The position numbers were made by a program, and so were the translations under genes. A DNA stretch of 58,000 nucleotides from Leptolinea sp. UBA5203. GTDB lineage: Bacteria; Chloroflexota; Anaerolineae; Anaerolineales; Anaerolineaceae. Below, one piece after another: positions 27,233 through 35,832 of this stretch. The notes beneath the pieces are model-generated. The model ran no database searches, was not told the DNA's origin, and saw only the letters and a list, made by a program, of their open reading frames with translations. The DNA is taken from positions 22,309 to 80,308 of the forward strand of contig DHVR01000048.1 of the NCBI GenBank assembly GCA_002412765.1, written 5' to 3'. The first letter of the stretch is position 1. Each line of letters opens with the position of its first letter.

Positions 27233-28072
27233 TTAGAAGAACATTTGAACAATCATCAGGAATAAATCACTTTCCGTGATGATGCCAACCAGTTTCTTGT
27301 TCTCATCCACTACCGGCAAACTATGCAGTTTGTTATCCAGCATCAATTGGGCAGCTTCCGGCAATTCGACTTTTGGTGAGATGGTCAGTACAGGCTGCAC
27401 CATGATTTTTTCCACTGGCTGGGTAAGAATTTTTAGAGCTGAGTCTTTATCATCAGAGGAGGTCAAGCGGGAGGGATCACTGCTCATCAGGTCCGTACGG
27501 GTGACGATACCCACCAACTGATCCCCTTCCATGACAGGGACGGAGCGGATGCGTTTGACACCCATCAAGCGATGGATTTCCAGAATGTTGGTGTCTTTCT
27601 CAACAGTGACCACTTCGTCACTCATGTAATTTTCAACCAGGATGGTTTTCTTCAAACTGGGATATTCTTCGATGATAAAACGTAGAAAATCAGAATTGGT
27701 CAGGATGCCGACCAGGGCGCCTTTTTCCAGCACCGGTAAAGCCGTGATTTTATTTTCCAGCATAATGCGTGCGGCTTTGGGAATCAGTGAATCCGGACGA
27801 ATCGTGAGGGGAGATACCGTCATGACATCACTGACCTTTTCCTCAACCAGGTTGGCCTGTTGAAGCCAGGCTTCGTCAGCCAGGAAGGAGAGATCCAGGC
27901 GCAGCAGTCCACGTTTGGTGATAATACCCACCAATTTCTTGTTCTTTACAACCGGTAACGCCCGAATGTTTTCTTCACTCAAGATTTCTCTTGCTTCTTT
28001 CAAACTTGTCTCGGGAGTAACCGTGACTACGGGAGAAGTCATCCATCGTTTAATCAATCCGTTATTTATCAT
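27233..28072 (-). CDS. quad-CBS-domain protein
   Basis: 279 residues made of four CBS motifs in two Bateman modules (about 8-60, 80-135, 145-200, 222-279). Each repeat shows the pattern V..IM..PV.T......EA..+M....I..LPVV....LVGIIT..DL, for example ALPVVKNKKLVGIITKR and SLPVVDENKKLVGIITESD. There is no catalytic or DNA-binding domain, so it is a stand-alone sensor. Bateman modules bind AMP, ATP, NAD or S-adenosylmethionine; the ligand here is not readable. AAAGAGG supports the start. It is the first gene of the same-strand run leading through the ABC transporter to HydABC, with a 100-bp gap. A role in matching transporter or hydrogenase activity to energy state is inference. Confidence 0.93.
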   Translation of the reverse strand: MINNGLIKRWMTSPVVTVTPETSLKEAREILSEENIRALPVVKNKKLVGIITKRGLLRLDLSFLADEAWLQQANLVEEKVSDVMTVSPLTIRPDSLIPKAARIMLENKITALPVLEKGALVGILTNSDFLRFIIEEYPSLKKTILVENYMSDEVVTVEKDTNILEIHRLMGVKRIRSVPVMEGDQLVGIVTRTDLMSSDPSRLTSSDDKDSALKILTQPVEKIMVQPVLTISPKVELPEAAQLMLDNKLHSLPVVDENKKLVGIITESDLFLMIVQMFF

Positions 28073-28546
28073 ATCGCCTCTTTCTTTGAGCCATTAAGTA
28101 TGTGAAGGTTTTCACTTTCTTTTTCAGTTTCAGTATAGAACTTACCACCCCAGGCTACATCCTCTTTTCCATCGAAATTTCACTCATCTTAAAAAGGAAA
28201 CCCGTCTCATCATTAATGATGAGACAGGTTCATATTTTTTATGGAGAAAAAAAAACGGAGCAGATCTGTGGGGCTTTGAATAAAAACGGAATCATCCCCC
28301 GTAACCCAGCCAATTTGTGTTTCCGCATTAGCGTGGGTTGCGGGGTGACAGATATTTACAATTCATAAACTAGCGCGCCCCTTCACTCACCCTGCAGAAT
28401 CATGATCTAGGCCTGGGCACGGCATACAAAAAAACGGGGGGTGCCGTAAGGCCGCGAGGCTCGCGCCCAGATGATTTCATAGGGATACCCGGACAGCGTC
28501 ATTTCATTGGGAGTAAATCTATACCCTCAAGGAGCATCAACAAACC
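28073..28546. other. intergenic region with hairpins and repeat scraps
   Basis: No gene. A perfect hairpin lies at 28201-28227 (see separate entry). GTAACCC (28301-28307) and GGGTTGCGGGG (28335-28345) form a second hairpin like the 150-bp repeat family. A scrap of the GC-rich hairpin, GCCGCGAGGCTCGCGCC, lies near 28451-28467. Confidence 0.6.
28199..28231 (-). terminator. strong hairpin, probable terminator of the lipoprotein esterase unit
   Basis: CCGTCTCATCA, TTAA, TGATGAGAC with flanking AA/TT pairs makes a 12-13 bp stem. T-rich tracts lie on both sides. It lies 316 bp after the last minus-strand esterase gene and ahead of the CBS gene, so it could end read-through into the hydrogenase cluster. 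Confidence 0.6.
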
Positions 28547-29455
28547 TTACTGAAGGCCGGACAAAAAATCATAAATCTCCAACAACACATTCGTTTTTTG
28601 TTTCGGATCCACCATGCGGATACCATGGGCCAGGCCAGGATCCACAGAGGCAGTAAACCCCTCCGCCTTGACGGATTGACAGGCTGCCGCAGACGGAGCA
28701 TCATCTTCCGAAGCAAAACATAGCACGGGAACCCCAAGGTCCACCAGCTCTTGCACGGTTTTCTGATATTCCATGTTCAGATAAGAACCCGGAGAAAGGG
28801 ACATCGCTCCAGCACAGCGCAGACTGGAACGCGGTGCTGTAAGGTTGCAGGCATCCACCGCAGCGTCCGCCCCAATACTGGTACCGATGGGCACAATGGA
28901 GGTCAAATCTACACCAGGCATGGAAGCAGCCTGGCCCATGGCCGCCTCTGCATCCAGCAGCCATTCGGCCGGCAAGTGTTTACCACAACCGTTATCACAG
29001 GTACGGAAGGTAAAGGTGAGTACACCCACGGAAAAATCTGCCGGCAAGGTTGGGAACCAGCTCGCATCCAGCCAGGGGGATGATGGCACAGGATTTTGCG
29101 CAGGGGTTTTCTGGGGAGCATTTTGCAGCCACAAAGCAATCGCGTCCCATTCATGCTGATTCATATCATATTGATGCATCAAAACCACGACAGGCGCATT
29201 GGACTTAGCAGGCGGATAGTACGTGCCGGATAGCATCTCGCCATCCATAGAGGGGAAGGTTAACGCCACGGGCTCCAGGGAGCCAACCGGGATGGCGGGT
29301 TCCGTTGCCGTTATAGCAGGAGAAGCGATTAACCCTTGTTTAGATGGCGTAGTAGATTCAATTGCAGGTGGGCTGGGTTCGAGAGACAGGGCATTTGGAG
29401 CATCGCACCCTGCGAAAAGAAGGCAGGCGATGAATAGAAAGGCAGCTTTTTTCAT
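28547..29455 (-). CDS. lipoprotein alpha/beta hydrolase (dienelactone hydrolase-like)
   Basis: 302 residues. Signal peptide with lipobox LFAGC (Cys17), then a Pro/Thr/Ser-rich linker (20-65). The catalytic domain has VVVLMHQYDMNQHEWDAIA at the oxyanion strand, Ser in VPIGTSIGADAA, Asp in CFASEDDAP and His in PGLAHGIRM. A conserved pair, TCDNGCGK, occurs in the paralogue upstream too and may form a disulfide. It should be anchored on the outer face of the membrane. It follows the paralogue by 17 bp, and GGAGG precedes the ATG. It resembles surface esterases of Chloroflexota; the substrate is unknown. Confidence 0.88.
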   Translation of the reverse strand: MKKAAFLFIACLLFAGCDAPNALSLEPSPPAIESTTPSKQGLIASPAITATEPAIPVGSLEPVALTFPSMDGEMLSGTYYPPAKSNAPVVVLMHQYDMNQHEWDAIALWLQNAPQKTPAQNPVPSSPWLDASWFPTLPADFSVGVLTFTFRTCDNGCGKHLPAEWLLDAEAAMGQAASMPGVDLTSIVPIGTSIGADAAVDACNLTAPRSSLRCAGAMSLSPGSYLNMEYQKTVQELVDLGVPVLCFASEDDAPSAAACQSVKAEGFTASVDPGLAHGIRMVDPKQKTNVLLEIYDFLSGLQ

Positions 29456-29472
29456 TTAGCCTCCGATTGATC

Positions 29473-31536
29473 TTAATCTCCAATGGCTTTCAGGATTACC
29501 TCTAACATATCTGTTTCATACAGCGGAGAAAATAATTGGACCCCGTGTTGATTGCCTTCGCCGATCGCGCTATGATATTCCGGGGCTTTGTTGCCCGTCA
29601 TACATTGAATGGCTGATTCCGAATCCGCCTTGGAAGCAAAACAATAGACGTTTGTTTTTTGCTCAACCAAAAGTTTCGCCACCGATTCATAGGAATAATC
29701 CAAATACGAACCTGGCGAAGCCGAAATAACATTTTGGCAGGCATAATTGGAAGTATCCTGCAGCAGAAAACAGCTATCCAGGGCAGCATCCGCGCCCACA
29801 CTGGTGCCCACAACCGTGACGCGGTCTTGATTCACTTCCGGTCGTTCCATGACATAACGGATGGCTGTCTGAGCATCCGCGAGAATATTCATCGCCTGGG
29901 GTTTGGTACAGCCGTTATCACAGCCGCGATAGGTAAACAGCAGGATGCCAGGTTTAAAGCCAAGCGTGTTTTCAGGGAACCAGGAAGGGTCCAACCAGGG
30001 GTACATTTTGTTGATGGTGCTTGGGTCTGGCTCTTGTTTCCATAACCAGGAGGCAATCGGGAGCCATTGACGCATATCCCGATCAATCTGGTGCATGAAA
30101 ACCACGACTGGGGAATTGGGTTGACTGGGTGGATAGTAAATTGCCGGGAAAGTTTCTCCACTCACATCCGAAAGGATGATGTTCTGTGGTTTGCTGGAAT
30201 CCAGTACCGGGGTGATATCGGATGTCCTTACCGGAACAATTTTTTCCCACGTCAGCCCGCCGTCGATGGTGGAAAACAGCTTCGGTTGGTCTGAATCATT
30301 AGTGATCAGCCAGCCCGTAAGTTCGTTGATAAATTCCAGCTCGCCATCGATGGACATGAAACGGACCGCATCCCAATGAGCGCCGGCATCCCGGGTATGT
30401 TCCAGGGTAATCTCGCTCTCTGAAATTCGAGCGATCCGAAATCCCATTAAATCATTGATGAAATCCACGTCCCCGGTGCGATAAAAACGGGTCCAATTCT
30501 CCCCGCCATTGATGGTGTGATATTGATAGAAAAAGGGCGGAATATCAGTTGCCGTACTGAAATTGCATTGGAAAAGAATATCCATGGATAGCGATCGAGC
30601 CCGTTCCATACTAATGACTCCACATCCAAACGGGTTCTCCTGCGCTTCCTTGCTGTACTGCTTGGGCGGAGGCAGATTATAGGTTTTCCATAACTTCCCG
30701 CCGTCCAGCGAATTATAAATAATCATGGCCTTGGATAACTGTTCAGCACCGCCAACTTGATTGACACCCAGCCATGCAGTGTTCTCGTCGGTATACAATA
30801 ACCCGGCCGCTTTGAAGGCCATCGGGCCGGTTGCCGTATCGGAGACCATTGTCCAGGTATCGCCCCCATCGCTTGTGCGATAAATGCGGTACCGATCCTG
30901 CATCATCAGATGTTGAATAGTCACTAATAACCAGCCGTTGTCTGCATCTTCAAAAGCCAACTGAACAGGTTGAATCCTTTCAGCCAAGACCTGGAAATCT
31001 ATTCCACAATCGCCCTTTATACATAACGGTTGGCTGGCCTGCCAGCTCTCGCCTGCATCCACCGTCCGCCAGATAATCGCCTCACAAGATACACCACATT
31101 CTTCCTGGTGGGGAATTGCCCAGGCTGTATTGGCATCCAGAATATAAAAACCAGCCGAGGTATAGCTGCCCTGCGGCGGGCTTACATCTTTCCAACTTTT
31201 GCCGCCATCCACCGTTCTAATGATCCTGCCGTTGGATTCCATTGCCCATCCATGCTGGCTGGTAAGCATCCAAAGATGGTCAAACAAAATTTCATCTGAA
31301 GCGGCTGAGGGAGTTTCAGTAACAGCCGTGGATACTTCTGTTGGACTTTCGGTAACAATTGGAAGCGTGAGCGTGGGGGCTGGCTCAGGTGTGGAATCTT
31401 TAATTTCTGAGGGAGCCTGGGTAGGAAATTCATTCAATCGGGAATCCTGCACAGAACAGGCAGACAATGCAAAGAAGGACCCCGCGAGGGCCAGGACCAG
31501 GAAAAGTCTACGATTAAGGGCTTTTTTGTTAATCAC
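29473..31536 (-). CDS. lipoprotein: YCF48/BNR-like propeller fused to alpha/beta hydrolase
   Basis: 687 residues. Lipobox LSAC (Cys27), then a Thr/Pro-rich linker. Residues 85-440 form a beta-propeller of the YCF48/BNR type: W-A..S.GRI.RT.DGG.SW repeats, for example IIRTVDGGKSW, IYRTSDGGDTW, IYNSLDGGKLW, TINGGENW and TIDGGLTW. The C-terminal 230 residues are paralogous to the next gene (VVVFMHQIDRDMRQWLPIA, YRGCDNGCTK, Ser in VVGTSVGADAA, ASPGSYLDYSYES, His in GEGNQHGVQLF). The start is GTG; no Shine-Dalgarno is visible, but a TATAAT ends six bases before it, suggesting a leaderless transcript. The propeller probably binds a surface ligand and the hydrolase acts on it, but that is inference. 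Confidence 0.87.
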   Translation of the reverse strand: MINKKALNRRLFLVLALAGSFFALSACSVQDSRLNEFPTQAPSEIKDSTPEPAPTLTLPIVTESPTEVSTAVTETPSAASDEILFDHLWMLTSQHGWAMESNGRIIRTVDGGKSWKDVSPPQGSYTSAGFYILDANTAWAIPHQEECGVSCEAIIWRTVDAGESWQASQPLCIKGDCGIDFQVLAERIQPVQLAFEDADNGWLLVTIQHLMMQDRYRIYRTSDGGDTWTMVSDTATGPMAFKAAGLLYTDENTAWLGVNQVGGAEQLSKAMIIYNSLDGGKLWKTYNLPPPKQYSKEAQENPFGCGVISMERARSLSMDILFQCNFSTATDIPPFFYQYHTINGGENWTRFYRTGDVDFINDLMGFRIARISESEITLEHTRDAGAHWDAVRFMSIDGELEFINELTGWLITNDSDQPKLFSTIDGGLTWEKIVPVRTSDITPVLDSSKPQNIILSDVSGETFPAIYYPPSQPNSPVVVFMHQIDRDMRQWLPIASWLWKQEPDPSTINKMYPWLDPSWFPENTLGFKPGILLFTYRGCDNGCTKPQAMNILADAQTAIRYVMERPEVNQDRVTVVGTSVGADAALDSCFLLQDTSNYACQNVISASPGSYLDYSYESVAKLLVEQKTNVYCFASKADSESAIQCMTGNKAPEYHSAIGEGNQHGVQLFSPLYETDMLEVILKAIGD

Positions 31537-31548
31537 GGTGTAATTATA
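31534..31548 (-). promoter_or_regulatory. extended -10 promoter giving a probable leaderless mRNA
   Basis: On the minus strand TTGATATAAT (an extended -10 with TGN) ends at 31543 and the GTG start codon begins at 31536, six bases later, where transcription should begin. A clear -35 is missing. Confidence 0.45.
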
Positions 31549-31799
31549 TCAAGACCTCAGTTTTTTAGTGATCGAAAATTGCAAGCTTTGGTTTTCTGGG
31601 ATTGGAGAATCTATAGGAACCATGGTGCTCAAGAATCTGATAATTTTGTGGACAGGCGAGTATAATCCACACAACTATTTTAGCAGGAAAACGTATATGA
31701 TGATGTTTGTTCTCCATAAATAATTCTCTCATGATATGATCATCCAAACTGTAAATAGTGGAGCCTAATAAATAAAAAAACGTTTGAAAGAGAAACCCT

Positions 31800-32747
31800 A
31801 TGCAAAAATCCATGATTCAGGTTCAAAATCTCTGCAAAAAATATGCCGATTTGCAAGCTGTCCAGGACATCTCCTTTGAAATTTATGAAGGCGAAATCTT
31901 CAGTTTGTTGGGTCCAAACGGCGCCGGAAAAACCACCACCATTTCCATGCTTTCCACCCTGCTAAAACCAACCTCCGGGGACGCCCTGATTGACGGACAT
32001 TCCATCCTCAAGGATCCCATTGCCGTGCGAAAAACCATTGGGGTGGTCCCCCAGGAAATTGCCCTGTACGGCGCTCTGACCGCGATGGAGAACCTCAATT
32101 TTTGGGGCAAGATGTATGATCTGCAAGGCAAGGAATTATCCAGTCAAATGGATCACATTCTGCACCAGATCGGCCTGTGGGATCGCCGCAAGGAAAAGGT
32201 GGATACCTATTCAGGCGGGATGAAGCGCCGCCTCAATATTGGGGTGGGCCTGCTGCACCAGCCCAAAGTGCTCTTCATGGATGAACCCACGGTGGGGATC
32301 GATCCGCAAAGCCGGCGCAACATTCTGGATGCGGTTTTGGACTTAAACAAAAATGGCATGACCATTATCTATACCACTCATTATATGGAAGAAGCCCAGG
32401 AACTATCCCACCGTGTGGGGATCATTGATCACGGCCAATTAATTGCCAAAGGTAGCCAGGATGAATTAAATAAATTGGTCGGTTCTCATTCCGCCCTGCG
32501 CCTGCATGTGCCGGAAACCCAATCTGCGGAGCTGCTTGCAGAACAGCTTGCGAAGAAATCCTTCTGTATTAAAGCCTCAGCCACGGACCATCAAGTCTTG
32601 CTTATGGTGGATAACCCCGAAGCCGCCCTGCCGGCAGTCATCACCTCCTGTAATGAAGCCGGCTACCGTTTGCGCTCCGTGGATATCGAAGAGCCGAACC
32701 TGGAAAGCGTCTTTCTGCATCTCACCGGCCGTGCCTTAAGGGATTAG
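31800..32747 (+). CDS. ABC transporter ATPase, DrrA-like exporter
   Basis: 315 residues. Walker A GPNGAGKTTT, signature YSGGMKRRLNIG, Walker B VLFMDEPTVGID, and switch His in YTTHYMEEA are intact. The C-terminal 90 residues form the DUF4162-like extension typical of DrrA-type daunorubicin-resistance ATPases. It starts a three-gene operon with two ABC-2 permeases (7-bp and 10-bp gaps). The start at ATG 31800 is taken; a second ATG four codons on is possible because the ribosome site is weak (GAGAAA). It powers efflux of a lipophilic compound or polymer. Confidence 0.94.
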   Translation: MQKSMIQVQNLCKKYADLQAVQDISFEIYEGEIFSLLGPNGAGKTTTISMLSTLLKPTSGDALIDGHSILKDPIAVRKTIGVVPQEIALYGALTAMENLNFWGKMYDLQGKELSSQMDHILHQIGLWDRRKEKVDTYSGGMKRRLNIGVGLLHQPKVLFMDEPTVGIDPQSRRNILDAVLDLNKNGMTIIYTTHYMEEAQELSHRVGIIDHGQLIAKGSQDELNKLVGSHSALRLHVPETQSAELLAEQLAKKSFCIKASATDHQVLLMVDNPEAALPAVITSCNEAGYRLRSVDIEEPNLESVFLHLTGRALRD

Positions 32748-32754
32748 CAAGCAA

Positions 32755-34032
32755 ATGATAAAGAAAATTCTCATCATTGCGCTCAAAGATCTGAAACTGG
32801 CTTTTCGCGACCCAACCGCCTTATTATTAATGTTTGTCGCCCCCATCGCCCTGACCATGATCATGGGCTTTGCCTTTGGCGGCTCCGACGACGGCCCGGC
32901 TATTGAACATATTCCAGTGGTGGTGGTCAATCATGACAGCGGCCAGTTCAGTCCTTTTCTGATGGAAGCGCTGCAATCCGCCGAGCTCGACGACCTACTG
33001 GACCCCACCCTGCTCGATACAGATGAAGCTGCCCGTAAAGCGGTCGATGAAAATCGCGCGGTGGCGGCCATCCTCATTCCGGATGGGTTTTCAGATGCCA
33101 TCATGCCCGCCGGCATCCTGGATCGGGACGTCACGGCGGAGGATATCAGCACGATTCAGGATCGAATGCCCGCCGAGGTGCTTATCTACGGTGATCCTGC
33201 CAGTCAGGTGAGCGTTTTTGTAGTCAGAAGCGTGATTAATACCATCCTGATGGATTTCAACAGCAGCAGCAAAGTCGGCGAGTTGGTTTTCGGACAGATG
33301 CTGAGCAATCAAACCCTCAGCATAGAACAATTGCAGAACCTGGGAGAGGACGAATTTCAGAGCCTTTTAAGCCCGGTCATCGATTCCAACCCGGTGGTAT
33401 TAACCACGCTTGAAGTCAATCCCAGCAGTCAACAGACCTTTAACTGGCTCAGTTATACCGCCGCCGGGATGGCGATCCTCTTCCTGATGTTCACCATGAC
33501 CAGCTCGGCCAGAACCATCCTCTCCGAAAAACAGGACGGCACCCTGCCGCGCCTGATGATTTCCCCGACCAATACCTTCAGCGTGATCAGTGGCAAGATG
33601 ATGGGCGTCTTTTTTATCGGCCTGGCGCAAATGCTGGTCCTGATTCTGGCCAGCCACTTCTTGTTTGGCATTCAATGGGGCAGGCCGCTGGATGTGGTGG
33701 TTTTCACGATTTTGGTAACCGCTGCGGCAGCCAGTTGGGGCATCTTCATCGCCGCCATTTCCAAATCACCCGGGCAGGTCAGCAGCATCGGCACGGCCGT
33801 GAATCTGTTATTCGCTGCTATTGGCGGGTCCTTTGTCCCGCGCTTCAATATGCCCGAATGGCTGAAAACAGCCAGCCTGTTCACCCCCAATGCTCTGGGT
33901 ATTGAAGGCCTGACCAAGCTGGTGGAAGGCGGCTCCCTGAGCACGATTCAGGTGCCCATCCTGGGCTGTCTGATCACCATCGGGGTCCTGCTCACCATCG
34001 CCACAACCTCTTTCCACCGACAATATCAATAG
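32755..34032 (+). CDS. ABC-2 type permease, first of a pair
   Basis: 425 residues. One N-terminal transmembrane helix (about 22-42) is followed by a 190-residue extracellular domain and then five helices in the C-terminal half, the usual YhaP/DrrB arrangement. Motifs include SARTILSEKQDGTLPRLMISP, the cytoplasmic coupling loop of ABC-2 permeases, and GGSFVPRFNMPEW near residue 365. It follows the ATPase by seven bases with AAGGGAT about 14 bases upstream. It probably forms a heterodimer with the next gene product. Confidence 0.92.
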   Translation: MIKKILIIALKDLKLAFRDPTALLLMFVAPIALTMIMGFAFGGSDDGPAIEHIPVVVVNHDSGQFSPFLMEALQSAELDDLLDPTLLDTDEAARKAVDENRAVAAILIPDGFSDAIMPAGILDRDVTAEDISTIQDRMPAEVLIYGDPASQVSVFVVRSVINTILMDFNSSSKVGELVFGQMLSNQTLSIEQLQNLGEDEFQSLLSPVIDSNPVVLTTLEVNPSSQQTFNWLSYTAAGMAILFLMFTMTSSARTILSEKQDGTLPRLMISPTNTFSVISGKMMGVFFIGLAQMLVLILASHFLFGIQWGRPLDVVVFTILVTAAAASWGIFIAAISKSPGQVSSIGTAVNLLFAAIGGSFVPRFNMPEWLKTASLFTPNALGIEGLTKLVEGGSLSTIQVPILGCLITIGVLLTIATTSFHRQYQ

Positions 34033-34042
34033 GAGCCGCTTC

Positions 34043-35242
34043 ATGCGAAAAATAATAGCCATAGCATGGAATGACCTGAGACTTGAATTTACCGAACGAT
34101 CATCCTTGATTTTCTTCATCGTCCTGCCGATGCTCTTCACCTGGATTATCGGGATGGCCATGCAGGGCATGATCGCCCCGGAGGAGAACCCCGATCCGCG
34201 CACTCCGCTGGTTGTAATTAATGAAGATAGCGGATTGTACGCGCCTGATCTGCTCGATTTTTTGAATCGCTCCGAAATCATCCGCGTGGAATTAAAATCC
34301 AGCGAGGAAGGGCAGGCCCTCTTCGCCGATGAGAGTATTCAGGCCTATCTGCTCATTCCGGCGGATTTCTCCGCCAACATTGCCGCCGGTTTGGAAAGCG
34401 GGGCGGAACTGACCCTCAATCCGAAGTTCAGCGACACGGTTAAAGTGGAGCAGGCGGTCAAGGAAGCCCTGGAGCCCATCAATCGATCCGTGGCCATCGC
34501 CATGCAGGCCGTGGCCACCAATACCGATGCGGCCTCCGCACCCGCCCAATTTGATAAAACCTATCGGGAAGCCCTGGCTTCTCTAAAAGAGCCAACCTTA
34601 ACCTCGGTGGTGGAATATAGGGAAAACACACAGTCCACCCAGCAATTAACCAGCAGCTTTCAATTAACCTCGCCGGGTCAACTGGTCACCTGGGTGTTGG
34701 TGGCGCTCTCCGGCACCTCGGTCATTTTCGTCAATGAACGCAAATACGGCACCCTTCGCCGGCTGCTGACCTCTCCCACCTCCAAAGCCACCCTGCTGAC
34801 CGGCAAGGTCCTCGGCCGGGTGAGTATGGGCATCGTACAAATGCTGCTGCTGATCCTGTTTGGCAAGCTGGTGTTAAATGTCAACTGGGGAAATTCTCCC
34901 CTGGCGCTGCTGTTGGTGGTGGTCTCGTTTTCTTTCACCGGGACAGCTCTGGGCATTTTACTGGGAACACTCTCCAAAACGGCTTCGCAGGCCAGCGGAT
35001 TGAGCACGTTGTTTTCCATGCTGTTGGCCTCCCTGGGCGGTGCCTGGTGGCCGCTGGAAATCACCCCCAAGATCTATCAACAGGTGGTGCACGTGCTGCC
35101 CAGCACCTGGGCCATGCAGGGATTCAACCGCATCATCCTCGGCGGTCAGGGAGTACAGGGCGTCCTGCTGCCCTGCGCCATTTTGTGGGGCTTCACGTTG
35201 GTTTTCTTTATGATTAGTGTGAGGAAGTTGAAGTTTGAGTAG
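34043..35242 (+). CDS. ABC-2 type permease, second of a pair
   Basis: 399 residues, paralogous to the preceding permease with the same topology (N-terminal helix about 20-40, external domain, then five helices). The coupling loop reads VNERKYGTLRRLLTSP, and GGAWWPLEITP lies near residue 335. AGGAG sits eight bases before the ATG. Two permeases with one ATPase suggest a heterodimeric exporter. The nearest specific regulator is not obvious. The operon ends in the 150-bp repeat array. Confidence 0.92.
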   Translation: MRKIIAIAWNDLRLEFTERSSLIFFIVLPMLFTWIIGMAMQGMIAPEENPDPRTPLVVINEDSGLYAPDLLDFLNRSEIIRVELKSSEEGQALFADESIQAYLLIPADFSANIAAGLESGAELTLNPKFSDTVKVEQAVKEALEPINRSVAIAMQAVATNTDAASAPAQFDKTYREALASLKEPTLTSVVEYRENTQSTQQLTSSFQLTSPGQLVTWVLVALSGTSVIFVNERKYGTLRRLLTSPTSKATLLTGKVLGRVSMGIVQMLLLILFGKLVLNVNWGNSPLALLLVVVSFSFTGTALGILLGTLSKTASQASGLSTLFSMLLASLGGAWWPLEITPKIYQQVVHVLPSTWAMQGFNRIILGGQGVQGVLLPCAILWGFTLVFFMISVRKLKFE

Positions 35243-35329
35243 GCAAGTTAACTAGCCCCCCAACCCCCCGATCTCGGGGGTACCAGCACGGATGGTATTC
35301 TGATTCATAATTGGTTTCTGATTCGTTTG

Positions 35330-35765
35330 AACCACGTAAAAATATGCGTAGGTTGGGTTAGGAGCGCCCACATTCAAGCATGCCGTTAATCGCCCCGCTC
35401 CGTAACCCAACAGACAGGCCACGGACGGTAATACACCGATCCATTACACGATACAATCGCGTAATTTCTGATTCATTTTATCATCATAAAAATACGCGTA
35501 AATTGGGTTAGGAGCGCCCACATTCAAGCATGCCGTTAATCACCCCGCTCCGTAACCCAACAGACATGCCACGGACGTTAATACACCGATCCATTACACG
35601 ATACAATCGCGTAATTTCTGATTCATTTGATCATCATAAAAATACGCGTAGGTTGGGTTAGGAGCGCCCATATTCAAGCATACCGGCAATCACCGCGCTC
35701 CGTAACCCAACGGACAAGTCACGGACGGTGATACGCCAATCCATTACACGACTCAATAGCTTGTT
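35330..35765 (+). repeat. 150-bp tandem repeat, three copies, between convergent genes
   Basis: TTGGGTTAGGAGCGCCCA recurs at 35353, 35503 and 35653, an exact 150-bp period. Each unit has TTGGGTTA-GGAGCG then CGCTCCGTAACCCAA, arms of a large inverted repeat around about 30 bases, followed by a shared tail with CGATCCATTACACGA and TCTGATTCATTT. The units differ by only a few bases, so amplification is recent. No gene lies in 35243-35832. Confidence 0.9.
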
Positions 35766-35832
35766 TTCTGATGGGTGGCAATACGCCAAATCCATCAACC
35801 ATTCTAAGCCACCCACCTACTTTTCCTTATTG

